Source: Neorhizobium sp. SHOUNA12A
Lineage (GTDB): Bacteria > Pseudomonadota > Alphaproteobacteria > Rhizobiales > Rhizobiaceae
Reading direction: 5' to 3'
DNA length: 64,000 bases
Assembly: GCF_023006505.1 (NCBI RefSeq)
Contig: NZ_JALBGV010000002.1
Location: forward strand, 62,001-126,000
Shown here: piece by piece, positions 7,615 through 16,711 of the stretch
Layout of the letters: every line of letters starts with the position of its first letter
Position numbering within the stretch: the first letter of the stretch is position 1
Program-made: the position numbers and the translations under genes
Notes under the pieces: model-generated
The model's input: the letters and a program-made list of their open reading frames with translations, nothing else
Told to the model about the DNA's origin: nothing
Database searches by the model: none

Positions 7615-9081
7615 ATGAGCTTCAAAATCGCTATCATTGGCGCAGGCAGCGTCGGCTTCACGAAAAAGCTGTTCACCGACATCCTGTGCGTTCCCGAATT
7701 CAGGGATATCGAATTCGCGCTCACGGACATGAACGAGCATAACCTCCAGATGATCAAGGCGATCCTCGACAAGATCGTCGAATCAAACCGGCTGCCGACC
7801 AGGGTGACGGCAACCACCAACCGTCGCGAGGCGCTGACGGGTGCCCGCTACATCATCAGCTGCGTTCGCGTCGGCGGCCTGGAAGCTTATGCCGACGATA
7901 TCCGCATCCCGCTCAAATACGGTATCGACCAGTGCGTCGGGGATACGATCTGCGCCGGCGGCATTCTGTACGGCCAGCGCAACATCCCGGTGATCCTCGA
8001 TTTCTGCAAGGACATCCGCGAAGTCGCCGAACCGGGCGCGAAATTCCTGAACTACGCGAACCCGATGGCGATGAACACCTGGGCTGCGATCGAATACGGG
8101 AAGGTCGATACCGTCGGCCTCTGCCATGGCGTCCAGCACGGCGCGGAACAGATCGCCGAGGTTCTCGGCGCCAAGTCGCGCTCCGAACTCGACTATATCT
8201 GCTCGGGCATCAATCATCAGACATGGTTCATCGATCTGCGCCTCAACGGCCGAAAGATCGGCAATGACGAACTCGTCGCCGCCTTCGAGGCGCACCCGGT
8301 TTTCTCGCAGCAGGAAAAGCTGCGCATCGACGTCCTGAAGCGCTTCGGCGTGTATTCGACGGAGAGCAACGGCCACCTGTCCGAATACCTGCCCTGGTAT
8401 CGCAAGCGGCCGGAAGAGATCACCAAATGGATCGACATGTCCGACTGGATCCATGGCGAGACCGGCGGGTACCTCAGGCACTCGACGGAAACGCGCAACT
8501 GGTTTGAAACGGAATTCCCGCAGTTCCTCGCCTCGGCCGAAAAACCGATCGATCCGTCCAAGCGCTCGAACGAGCATGCGAGCCATATTCTCGAAGCGCT
8601 TGAAACCAACCGCGTCTATCGCGGCCACTTCAACGTCAAGAACAACGGCATCATCACCAACCTGCCGGCCGATGCGATTGTCGAGTCGCCCGGTTTTGTC
8701 GACCGCTTCGGTATCAATATGGTCTCCGGCATCACGATCCCGGAAGCCTGCGCAGCGACCTGCATCGCCTCGATCAACGTGCAGCGCATGTCGGTGCATG
8801 CAGCCATCGGTGGCGATATCGACCTCCTGAAGCTGGCCGTCCTGCACGATCCCTTGGTTGGCGCCATCTCAACTCCGGAAGAAGTCTGGCAGATGGTCGA
8901 TGAGATGGTCGTCGCCCAGGCCGGTTGGTTGCCGCAATATGCCGATGCCATTCCTGCGGCCAAAGAGCGGCTGGCGAAATCGACCGTGAAGACCCGCGAT
9001 TGGGCCGGGGCGGCACGCCGCAACGTCCGCTCGATCGACGAGTTGCGCGCGGAAAAGGCGGCGCTCAAGCAGGCTGTCTGA
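7615..9081 (+). CDS. agaL1: GH4 family alpha-galactosidase
   Basis: The 488-residue enzyme begins with an NAD-binding Rossmann motif (KIAIIGAGSVGFTKKLF) and has the GH4 metal/substrate motifs NYANPMAMNTWA, GLCHGVQHG (metal-binding Cys-His) and SGINHQTWF. GH4 enzymes hydrolyse alpha-galactosides through an NAD- and Mn-dependent oxidation/elimination mechanism, inside the cell. The start is ATG 7615 (MSFKIAIIG) after an AGGTCAGGATC leader; the longer frame to 7543 is not needed. It is the first gene of the plus-strand operon that continues with the periplasmic binding protein, so imported melibiose or raffinose is split in the cytoplasm. A second GH4 gene closes the operon. Confidence 0.85.
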   Translation: MSFKIAIIGAGSVGFTKKLFTDILCVPEFRDIEFALTDMNEHNLQMIKAILDKIVESNRLPTRVTATTNRREALTGARYIISCVRVGGLEAYADDIRIPLKYGIDQCVGDTICAGGILYGQRNIPVILDFCKDIREVAEPGAKFLNYANPMAMNTWAAIEYGKVDTVGLCHGVQHGAEQIAEVLGAKSRSELDYICSGINHQTWFIDLRLNGRKIGNDELVAAFEAHPVFSQQEKLRIDVLKRFGVYSTESNGHLSEYLPWYRKRPEEITKWIDMSDWIHGETGGYLRHSTETRNWFETEFPQFLASAEKPIDPSKRSNEHASHILEALETNRVYRGHFNVKNNGIITNLPADAIVESPGFVDRFGINMVSGITIPEACAATCIASINVQRMSVHAAIGGDIDLLKLAVLHDPLVGAISTPEEVWQMVDEMVVAQAGWLPQYADAIPAAKERLAKSTVKTRDWAGAARRNVRSIDELRAEKAALKQAV

Positions 9082-9202
9082 AATTTCGGAGGATGGGCGG
9101 CGATGGGGCTCCGGGAGGGAGCTTATTGCCGCAAGCCCGCATCCGGATCGTTTGAGGAGAACCGGGGTATTGCAAAGTGCTCCGCAACAAGAGGGAGAAA
9201 CG

Positions 9203-11290
9203 ATGACAAATTTCCGCAACCTTGGCAGTCTTGCCGGACTGGCGCTGAGCGTCTCGGTCTCGGCTTTGAGCGCCTATGCCTCCGAGCCCACGGCTCCGCC
9301 CGTTCCGGCGCAGTTCCCGGCGGAAGGCAAGATCAAATACGTGTCCAGGGATTCCATTGAGGAGTTCAAGGCGCTGCCCACCTATCATGAGCCCGACTGG
9401 GTAACGAAGAACTTCGTCGACAGCGGCAAGCTGCCGCCCGTTAAGGACCGCCTGCCCAAGGTGCCGCTCGTCTTCAAGACGGAGAACATGGTGGATGGCC
9501 CCGGCGTCTATGGCGATACCCTGCGGCATGTCATCGGCGGCCGGCCAGAAGGGTGGAACTATGGCGCCGGCCAGACCCAGGGCTGGGGCGGCATCGATAT
9601 CGGCCTGTCCGAGTGCCTGACGCGCACCGCGCCGCTCTTCCAAGTGGAAGCCAAGGATACCGAGCCGCTGCCGAACCTTGCCAGGAGCTGGGACTGGTCC
9701 AAGGACGGTCATAAACTCACCATGCATCTGGTCGAAGGCGCGAAATGGTCCGACGGCGCTCCCTTCAATGCCGACGACATCATGTTTTACTGGGAAGACG
9801 AGGTCATCGACCCGAATGTCTCCCCGCTCGGCGGCGGCGCATCGCCGGAAGCGTTCGGCCAGGGGACAACACTTCAGAAGATCGATGACTATACCGTCGA
9901 GTGGACCTTCAAGGAGGCTTTCCCCAAACAATATCTCTATACGATGGCCTATCCGGGCTTCTGCCCGGGCCCGTCGCATATCCTGAAGCCGCAGCATCCG
10001 AAATATTCGAAAAACACCTACGATCAGTTCAAGAATGCGTTCCCGCCGGAATTTTTGAACATGCCGGTAATGGGCGGCTGGGTGCCGGTCGAATACCGTC
10101 CTGACGACATCATCGTGATGCGCCGCAATCCATACTACTGGAAGGTCGACGAGAAGGGCAATCAACTCCCTTATCTGAACGAACTGCATTACAAGCTATC
10201 GACCTGGGCCGACCGCGACGTGCAGGCCGTTGCCGGATCCGGCGACATTTCTAACCTCGAGCAGCCGGAAAATTTCGTGGCGTCGCTGAAGCGCGCCGCC
10301 GAGAAGACCGCCCCGGCACGTCTTGCCTTCGGCCCGCGCCTGATTGGCTACAACATGCGCATGAACCTGTCCGGCAACGGCTGGGGCGAGCCAGACGCGC
10401 GCGGCCAGGCCGTTCGCGAGCTGAACCGCAACGAGGATTTCCGCAAGGCGATCACCATGGGCCTCGACCGCAAGGCGATCGGCGATTCGCTGGTCAAGGG
10501 TCCGTTCACCGCGATCTATCCGGGTGGCCTGTCCTCGGGCACCAGCTTCTACGACCGCAACTCGGTGGTCTATTACCCCTTCGATCTGAATGGTGCCAAG
10601 GCGCTGCTGGCGAAGGCGGGCCTCAAGGATACCGACGGCGACGGTTTCGTGAACTTCCCCACCGGAACCGTCGGCGGCAAGGACGTCGAGATCGTCCTTC
10701 TGGTCAACAACGGCTACGCGACCGACAAGAGCCTCGCGGAAGGCGTCATCGGCCAGATGGAAAAGCTCGGGATCAAGGTCATCCTCAATGCGCTCGATGG
10801 TCCGAAGCGCGACGACGCTCACTATAGCGGCCGTTTCGACTGGCTGATCCAGCGCAACATGCCGGAACTTGCCTCCGTGGTTCAAAACACCGAGCAGCTT
10901 GCACCTGTCGGTCCGCGCACGAGCTGGCACCACCGCGCCGGAAAAGACGGCAAACTCGACCTGATGCCCTACGAAGAAAAGCTGGTGGCTATCGTCGCCA
11001 AGTTCCAGACCAGTCAGGACAACAACCAGCGCGTCGACCTGATGAAGCAGTACCAGAAGATCGCAACCGAGAATGTCGATACGATCGGACTGACGGAATA
11101 TCCCGGTGCGCTGATCATCAACAAGCGCTTCTCGAATGTGCCGGAAGGAACACCGATCTTCATGTTCAACTGGGCCGAGGACTCCGTCATCCGTGAGCGC
11201 CTGTGGGTCGCTGCCGACAAGCAGGGCAAATATGAGCTGTTCCCCGAGAGGCTGCCCGGCAAGCCGGGCGAAAAGGGCCCGATCAACTAA
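9203..11290 (+). CDS. agpA: Periplasmic alpha-galactoside-binding protein, SBP family 5
   Basis: This large (695-residue) solute-binding protein carries a Sec signal peptide (LAGLALSVSVSALSAYAS, cleaved near residue 27). It has the family-5 (oligopeptide-type) core including GDTLRHVIGGRPEGWN, NLARSWDWSKDGHKLTMHL and GAKWSDGAPFNADDIMFYW. AgpA in S. meliloti is such a peptide-type binding protein used for melibiose and raffinose. Start ATG 9203 has GGGAG upstream (GAGGGAGAAACG). The gap to agaL1 is 121 bases, and a strong hairpin follows the stop (11315-11339), typical for genes whose mRNA is kept more abundant than the permease part. Confidence 0.85.
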   Translation: MTNFRNLGSLAGLALSVSVSALSAYASEPTAPPVPAQFPAEGKIKYVSRDSIEEFKALPTYHEPDWVTKNFVDSGKLPPVKDRLPKVPLVFKTENMVDGPGVYGDTLRHVIGGRPEGWNYGAGQTQGWGGIDIGLSECLTRTAPLFQVEAKDTEPLPNLARSWDWSKDGHKLTMHLVEGAKWSDGAPFNADDIMFYWEDEVIDPNVSPLGGGASPEAFGQGTTLQKIDDYTVEWTFKEAFPKQYLYTMAYPGFCPGPSHILKPQHPKYSKNTYDQFKNAFPPEFLNMPVMGGWVPVEYRPDDIIVMRRNPYYWKVDEKGNQLPYLNELHYKLSTWADRDVQAVAGSGDISNLEQPENFVASLKRAAEKTAPARLAFGPRLIGYNMRMNLSGNGWGEPDARGQAVRELNRNEDFRKAITMGLDRKAIGDSLVKGPFTAIYPGGLSSGTSFYDRNSVVYYPFDLNGAKALLAKAGLKDTDGDGFVNFPTGTVGGKDVEIVLLVNNGYATDKSLAEGVIGQMEKLGIKVILNALDGPKRDDAHYSGRFDWLIQRNMPELASVVQNTEQLAPVGPRTSWHHRAGKDGKLDLMPYEEKLVAIVAKFQTSQDNNQRVDLMKQYQKIATENVDTIGLTEYPGALIINKRFSNVPEGTPIFMFNWAEDSVIRERLWVAADKQGKYELFPERLPGKPGEKGPIN

Positions 11291-11314
11291 GAGCTCCCCT
11301 CCCAACCGAGGACT

Positions 11315-11339
11315 CCGGCCGCGCGTGAAGCGCGGCCGG
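11315..11339 (+). other. Intra-operon hairpin after agpA
   Basis: CCGGCCGCGC at 11315-11324 pairs perfectly with GCGCGGCCGG at 11330-11339 around the loop GTGAA. No T-tract follows, so it is not a normal terminator. It sits between the binding-protein gene and the permease gene, where such stems usually protect the upstream mRNA from 3' decay and so raise binding-protein yield. Confidence 0.65.
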
Positions 11340-11403
11340 GCAAGATCAACAAGCCGGCCGCACCGACAGGCGCGACTGGCGGCAAGGAGAAGCGAACCGT
11401 CCG

Positions 11404-12411
11404 ATGTTACGATTCCTGCTCGTGCGCATAGCGACCGCAATCCCCGTCCTGATCATTCTGAGCATCGTGACCTTCGCGATCATCCAGGCGCCACCCGGTG
11501 ACTATGCCGATTACATCCGCTCGCAGCTGATCAACCAGAGCGGCGCGTCCTTCGCACAGGCCGACGAACAGGCTCGGGCCTACCGCATCGCCCACGGCCT
11601 CGATCAACCGATGGCCATCCAGTACTTCAACTGGATCAAGGGCATCGTTACACAGGGCGATTTCGGCTACAGCATGTTCTACAACAAGCCGGTGGCCGAC
11701 GTCGTCGGCGAACGCCTGCCGCGCACGCTGCTCCTGGCGCTGGTCTGCCACATCCTTGCGTCGGTGCTCGGCATCGGCTTCGGCATATGGGCGGCAACCC
11801 GGCAATATTCCTGGATCGACAGCCTGCTCTCCGGCATCTCATTTCTCGGCATGACGGTGCCGCGCTTCCTGATGGCGCTGATCATCGTCTACCTGCTCGT
11901 CTTCCAACTCAACGTTTCTGAAATCGGCAGCTTCTTCTCGCCGCAATATGGCGGCGCGCCGTGGTCCTGGGCGAAATTCGCCGACCTCGTCAAACACGTC
12001 TGGCCGGTCGTCGCCATCGCCACCTTCGGGGGGCTCGCCTACAACATGCGCGTCATGCGCGGCAATCTGCTCGATACGCTGAACGCCCAGTATGTCGAGA
12101 CGGCAAGGGCCAAGGGGCTTTCGGGCGGCGCGGTCGTCATGCGCCATGCCGTGCCCAATGCCCTGCACCCGCTCGTCATGTATCAGGGCGTCGTGCTTCC
12201 CTACATGCTGACCGGCGAGATCGAGACGGCGATCATCTTTTCGCTGCCGACCGTCGGGCCGGCGATCGTCGGCTCGATGGCCGTCGGCGACGTCTATGTG
12301 ACGGCGACCTTCATGATGGTGCTTTCGGCCACGCTCATTGTCGGCAACATCATCGCCGACATGCTGCTGGCCATGCTGGACCCCCGCGTCCGTGCCTATG
12401 GAGGAGCCTGA
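11404..12411 (+). CDS. agpB: ABC permease, OppB/DppB type (alpha-galactoside uptake)
   Basis: The 335-residue membrane protein starts with a hydrophobic helix (RIATAIPVLIILSIVTFAII) and has about six membrane segments. The cytoplasmic EAA-type loop ETARAKGLSGGAVVMRHAVPNALHPL couples it to the ATPase, as in OppB. It has the extra N-terminal extracytoplasmic segment of peptide-type permeases. The stop and the next ATG are separated by one base, so agpB and agpC are translated together. Confidence 0.85.
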   Translation: MLRFLLVRIATAIPVLIILSIVTFAIIQAPPGDYADYIRSQLINQSGASFAQADEQARAYRIAHGLDQPMAIQYFNWIKGIVTQGDFGYSMFYNKPVADVVGERLPRTLLLALVCHILASVLGIGFGIWAATRQYSWIDSLLSGISFLGMTVPRFLMALIIVYLLVFQLNVSEIGSFFSPQYGGAPWSWAKFADLVKHVWPVVAIATFGGLAYNMRVMRGNLLDTLNAQYVETARAKGLSGGAVVMRHAVPNALHPLVMYQGVVLPYMLTGEIETAIIFSLPTVGPAIVGSMAVGDVYVTATFMMVLSATLIVGNIIADMLLAMLDPRVRAYGGA

Positions 12412-12412
12412 T

Positions 12413-13561
12413 ATGCTTGCCTTCGACTCCTCGCCGCCACTGCCCCACGGGCAGATGTCCCTCGAACAGACGGCCAAGAACGCGCCGCACGGCAATGAGA
12501 GCTACACGGCGCTCGTCTGGCGCCGGCTGCGGCGCTCCTGGACCGGAATGATCGGCCTCATCCTCGTGGGATTGCTGCTGATCATGGCGATCTTCGCTGA
12601 GTTCTTCGCGCCGATGGATCCGAAGGCAACGGATGTCGGCTTTGCCCCGCCGCAGATAATGAGCTTTCACGACAAGGACGGCAACATCGTCTTCCAGCCG
12701 CGCGTCTATGGACAGACCGAGTCCGCAGAGCTCGACCCCGTGACCTTTCAGCCGGTCGTCGGTCCCGACTACGACAACCCTAACCGTCTCGGCTTCTTCG
12801 TGGCGGGCGCCGAGTACCGGCTGTTCGGACTGATCCCGACGAACCGCCATTTCTTCGGTTCCACCACCGGCCAGCCGGTGCATTTCCTCGGCACCGACAA
12901 GTTCGGCCGCGATGTGCTGTCGCGCGCCATCGTCGGCTCGCGGATTTCGCTGACGATCGCGCTCACCGTCGTTTTCATCGTCACGGTGATCGGCACCACG
13001 GTCGGCATGGTATCCGGCTATTTCGGCGGTTCGTTTGATACCTGGGTGCAGCGCTTCGTCGAAATCGTCCTCGCCTTTCCGCAGCTGCCGCTCTATCTGG
13101 CGCTGACCTCGCTCATCCCGGTGACGGCGCCGACCAACGTTTTCCTCGGCTTCGTCATCGTCGTGATGTCGGCGCTCGGCTGGGCGCAGATGTCGCGCGA
13201 GGTGCGCGGCAAGACACTGGCGCTCGCCCGCATCGACTATGTCCGGGCGGCCATGGCCGTTGGCGCGACCGACCGGCGGATCATCTTCCAGCACATCTTT
13301 CCGAACGTCATGAGCCACGTCATCGTCGCCGTCACGCTGCATATCCCGAGCGTCGTGCTGCTCGAGTCCTTCCTCGGCTTCCTCGGTTTCGCCGTGAAGC
13401 CGCCGCTGATCTCCTGGGGACTGATGCTGCAGGATACGGCAAACTATTCCGTGATCGGCACCTATCCCTGGATCCTGGCGCCGGTCGGTTTCGTGCTCAT
13501 CACGGTTTTTGCGTTCAATGCGCTCGGCGACGGGCTGCGCGACGCAGTCGATCCTTATTGA
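12413..13561 (+). CDS. agpC: ABC permease, OppC/DppC type (alpha-galactoside uptake)
   Basis: The 382-residue second permease has an N-terminal membrane helix (TGMIGLILVGLLLIMAIFAE), then a long extracytoplasmic insert ending in the OppC hallmark HFLGTDKFGRDVLSRAIVGSR, followed by five more helices. The coupling loop is DYVRAAMAVGATDRRIIFQH. ATG 12413 (MLAFDSSPPLPHG) follows GGAGGAG; the frame open from 12338 would overlap agpB. It is longer than usual OppC (about 300) because of the periplasmic insert. Confidence 0.85.
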   Translation: MLAFDSSPPLPHGQMSLEQTAKNAPHGNESYTALVWRRLRRSWTGMIGLILVGLLLIMAIFAEFFAPMDPKATDVGFAPPQIMSFHDKDGNIVFQPRVYGQTESAELDPVTFQPVVGPDYDNPNRLGFFVAGAEYRLFGLIPTNRHFFGSTTGQPVHFLGTDKFGRDVLSRAIVGSRISLTIALTVVFIVTVIGTTVGMVSGYFGGSFDTWVQRFVEIVLAFPQLPLYLALTSLIPVTAPTNVFLGFVIVVMSALGWAQMSREVRGKTLALARIDYVRAAMAVGATDRRIIFQHIFPNVMSHVIVAVTLHIPSVVLLESFLGFLGFAVKPPLISWGLMLQDTANYSVIGTYPWILAPVGFVLITVFAFNALGDGLRDAVDPY

Positions 13562-13571
13562 GGTGGTCCAG

Positions 13572-15239
13572 ATGGCTCTCGCACTCGTCAACAGCTTCGC
13601 CCCGCCCATCCGCCTCGACCATGCCGGCCGCACGGACGAGCCGATCATCGATGCCCGCAACGTCGCGGTGAACTTCAAGGTCGAGCACGGCATGGTGGAG
13701 GCCGTGAAGGATATCTCCTTCCAGCTCTACCGCGGCGAGACGATCGCCATCGTCGGCGAATCCGGATCGGGCAAATCGGTAACCGCACGCACCGTCATGG
13801 GGCTGCTGTCGAAGCGCGCCGTGGTGTCGCCGCAATCGACGGTCGCCTATGACGGCGCCAACATCCTGAAATTCTCCGAACGCGAACGCCGCAAGCTGCG
13901 CGGCGATCGTATCTCGATGATCTTCCAGGAGCCGATGAGCTCGCTGAACCCGATCTACACGATCGGCAGCCAGATCATTGAAGCCATTCGCGTGCATCGC
14001 CGGATGAGCCGGAAACAGGCCGAGGCCCGGGCGCTTGAACTGCTGAGGCATGTGCAGATTCCCGACCCTGAAGCGCGCCTGCGGCAATATCCGCATCAGC
14101 TCTCCGGCGGCCAGCGCCAGCGCGTGATGATCGCCATGGCGCTGTCGAACAATCCGGACGTGCTGATCGCCGACGAGCCGACGACGGCACTCGACGTCAC
14201 CGTGCAGGCGCAAATCCTCAACCTCATCCGCAATCTCCAGAAGGAATTGCGGATGGCGGTGATCCTGATCACCCACGACCTGACCGTCGTGCGGCAGTTC
14301 TCCGATTATGTCTATGTCATGCAGCATGGCGAGATGTGCGAGCACAACACGACCGAAAAGCTCTTCGCCAGTCCGCAGCATGCCTACACCAAGCACCTGC
14401 TCGCCTCCGAGCCCCGCGGCCAGGCCAATCCGCTGCCGGAGGGCTGCGACGTCATTCTCGACGCCAAGGGCGTGCGCGTCTCCTTCATGCTGCGCCACGG
14501 CACCTTCTTCAAGCCGGAGCTGAGGGAGCTTGTCGCGGTCGACAGCCTCGATCTGACGCTTCGCCGCCATGAAACGCTGGGGCTCGTCGGTGAGTCCGGT
14601 TCGGGCAAGACGACGTTCGGACAGGCGCTTCTGCGGCTGAATGACACCGACAGCGGCGAGATCTACTTCGACCGGCAGCCGATCCACGGCCGTTCGCGCG
14701 TCGAAATGCGGCCGTTGCGCTCGCGCATGCAGGTGGTCTTCCAGGATCCGTTCTCGTCGCTCAATCCGCGCATGACGATCGGCCAAATCATCGAGGAAGG
14801 GCTCGTCGTCAACAAGCTCGGCGCGACAAAGGCCGAACGGCTCGACCGCGTGCGCGAGGCGCTCATCGCAGCTGGCATGCCGGGCAACATCCTGTCGCGC
14901 TTCCCGCACGAGTTTTCGGGCGGCCAGCGTCAGCGTATCGCCATTGCCCGCGCCATCGCGCTCGAGCCTGAATTCATCCTGCTCGACGAACCGACTTCGG
15001 CTCTCGATCTTTCGGTTCAGGCGCAGATCATCGAACTCTTGCGCAAGCTGCAGGACGAGCGGGGCCTCAGCTACCTTTTCATCTCGCACGATCTGAAGGT
15101 CGTGCGTGCCCTCTGCCACCGGGTCATTGTCATGCAGCACGGCAAGATCATGGAAGAGGGTCCCGTCGACGAAGTTCTATCCCACCCCAAGACCGCCTAC
15201 ACCGAACGGCTCGTCAAGGCCGCTTTCGAGGTAGCATAA
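13572..15239 (+). CDS. agpD: Fused double ABC ATPase (OppD-OppF type)
   Basis: This 555-residue protein contains two complete nucleotide-binding domains. The first has Walker A GESGSGKS, signature LSGGQRQRV and Walker B VLIADEPTTALD; the second has GESGSGKTT, FSGGQRQRI and FILLDEPTSALD. It therefore replaces the separate OppD and OppF proteins. The start is ATG 13572 (MALALVNSFAPP), with GGTGG ahead; the frame open from 13509 overlaps agpC. It energises the AgpBC permease. Confidence 0.85.
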   Translation: MALALVNSFAPPIRLDHAGRTDEPIIDARNVAVNFKVEHGMVEAVKDISFQLYRGETIAIVGESGSGKSVTARTVMGLLSKRAVVSPQSTVAYDGANILKFSERERRKLRGDRISMIFQEPMSSLNPIYTIGSQIIEAIRVHRRMSRKQAEARALELLRHVQIPDPEARLRQYPHQLSGGQRQRVMIAMALSNNPDVLIADEPTTALDVTVQAQILNLIRNLQKELRMAVILITHDLTVVRQFSDYVYVMQHGEMCEHNTTEKLFASPQHAYTKHLLASEPRGQANPLPEGCDVILDAKGVRVSFMLRHGTFFKPELRELVAVDSLDLTLRRHETLGLVGESGSGKTTFGQALLRLNDTDSGEIYFDRQPIHGRSRVEMRPLRSRMQVVFQDPFSSLNPRMTIGQIIEEGLVVNKLGATKAERLDRVREALIAAGMPGNILSRFPHEFSGGQRQRIAIARAIALEPEFILLDEPTSALDLSVQAQIIELLRKLQDERGLSYLFISHDLKVVRALCHRVIVMQHGKIMEEGPVDEVLSHPKTAYTERLVKAAFEVA

Positions 15240-15264
15240 TGATTGCCGAATGCCGGAGGTTATA

Positions 15265-16635
15265 ATGGCACGAAATCCCAGGATCGCATTTATCGGAGCA
15301 GGCTCGACCGTTTTCATGAAGAATATCATCGGCGACGTCCTGCAGCGCCCGGCGCTGTCGGGCGCTACCTTCGCCTTGATGGATATCAATCCGCAGCGTC
15401 TCGAAGAAAGCGCGATCGTCGTCAACAAGCTGATTTCAACACTCGGCGCCAAGGCGAAAGCCGAGACCTATTCCGACCAGCGCAAGGCGTTGGCGGGCGC
15501 GGACTTCGTCGTTGTGGCCTTCCAGATCGGCGGTTACGAACCCTGCACGGTGACCGACTTCGAGGTCCCCAAGAAGTTCGGCCTGCGCCAGACGATCGCC
15601 GACACGCTCGGCATCGGCGGCATCATGCGTGGCCTGCGCACCGTGCCGCATCTGTGGAAGATCTGCGAGGACATGCTCGCCGTTTGCCCCGAGGCGATCA
15701 TGCTGCAATACGTCAACCCGATGGCGATCAACATCTGGGCGATTTCGGAGAAATATCCCGCGATCAAGCAGGTCGGCCTCTGCCACTCGGTGCAGGGCAC
15801 GGCAATGGAATTGGCGCATGACCTCGACATTCCCTACGAGGAAATCCGCTACCGCTCGGCCGGCATCAACCACATGGCTTTCTATCTGAAGTTCGAGCAT
15901 CGCCAGGCGGATGGCTCCTACAAGAATCTCTATCCGGATCTGGTCCGTGCCTATCGCGAAGGCCGCGCGCCCAAGCCCGGCTGGAACCCGCGCTGCCCGA
16001 ACAAGGTGCGCTACGAGATGCTGACCCGCCTTGGCTATTTCGTCACCGAGAGCTCGGAGCATTTCGCCGAGTATACGCCTTACTTCATCAAGGAAGGCCG
16101 CGAGGACCTGATCGAGAAATTCGGCATCCCTCTGGACGAATATCCGAAGCGCTGCATCGAGCAGATCGCCCGCTGGAAGGGGCAGGCGGAGGCCTATCGT
16201 TCAGCCGACAAGATCGAGGTCGCGCAGTCGAAGGAATATGCCTCGTCGATCATCAATTCGGTCTGGACCGGCGAACCCTCCGTCATTTACGGCAACGTGC
16301 GCAACAATGGCTGCATCACTTCGCTGCCCGACAATTGCGCAGCCGAGGTTCCCTGCCTGGTCGACGCGTCGGGTATTCAGCCGACCTTCATCGGCGACCT
16401 GCCGCCGCAGCTCACGGCACTGATCCGCACCAACATCAACGTCCAGGAGTTGACGGTTCAGGCACTGATGACCGAGAATCGCGAGCACATCTATCACGCT
16501 GCAATGATGGACCCGCATACAGCGGCGGAACTCGATCTCGACCAGATCTGGGCGATGACAGACGAGCTGCTTGCCGCTCACGGCGACTGGCTGCCGGCTT
16601 GGGCCCGCACCGGCCGCAAGGTTCAGGCTGCCTGA
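15265..16635 (+). CDS. agaL2: GH4 family alpha-galactosidase, second copy
   Basis: The 456-residue GH4 enzyme has the Rossmann start RIAFIGAGSTVFMKNIIGD and the motifs YVNPMAINIWA, GLCHSVQGT (metal Cys-His; the CHS form is that of MelA-type enzymes) and AGINHMAFY. It differs clearly from agaL1 and probably has another preference among alpha-galactosides. The start is ATG 15265 with GGAGG at 15255-15259; the preceding ATG at 15250 lacks a site at the right distance. It follows agpD by 25 bases and is the last gene before the terminator at 16666. Confidence 0.85.
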   Translation: MARNPRIAFIGAGSTVFMKNIIGDVLQRPALSGATFALMDINPQRLEESAIVVNKLISTLGAKAKAETYSDQRKALAGADFVVVAFQIGGYEPCTVTDFEVPKKFGLRQTIADTLGIGGIMRGLRTVPHLWKICEDMLAVCPEAIMLQYVNPMAINIWAISEKYPAIKQVGLCHSVQGTAMELAHDLDIPYEEIRYRSAGINHMAFYLKFEHRQADGSYKNLYPDLVRAYREGRAPKPGWNPRCPNKVRYEMLTRLGYFVTESSEHFAEYTPYFIKEGREDLIEKFGIPLDEYPKRCIEQIARWKGQAEAYRSADKIEVAQSKEYASSIINSVWTGEPSVIYGNVRNNGCITSLPDNCAAEVPCLVDASGIQPTFIGDLPPQLTALIRTNINVQELTVQALMTENREHIYHAAMMDPHTAAELDLDQIWAMTDELLAAHGDWLPAWARTGRKVQAA

Positions 16636-16665
16636 CCAACTCCCTCCCGGTCCGGCGCCTCAAGA

Positions 16666-16694
16666 AGTCTCGCAGCCTTGCCGCGGGACTTTTT
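16666..16694 (+). terminator. Rho-independent terminator of the agp operon
   Basis: AGTCTCGC at 16666-16673 pairs with GCGGGACT at 16683-16690 (one G-T pair), with a loop of nine bases, followed directly by a T run to 16694. It lies about 30 bases after the agaL2 stop and between convergent genes. Confidence 0.7.
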
Positions 16695-16711
16695 GTCCTA
16701 GGACCGGAGGA

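Noticed and set aside
13515..15140. 541-residue open frame on the minus strand
   Set aside because: It lies fully antisense to the fused ATPase gene, whose Walker and signature motifs are intact.
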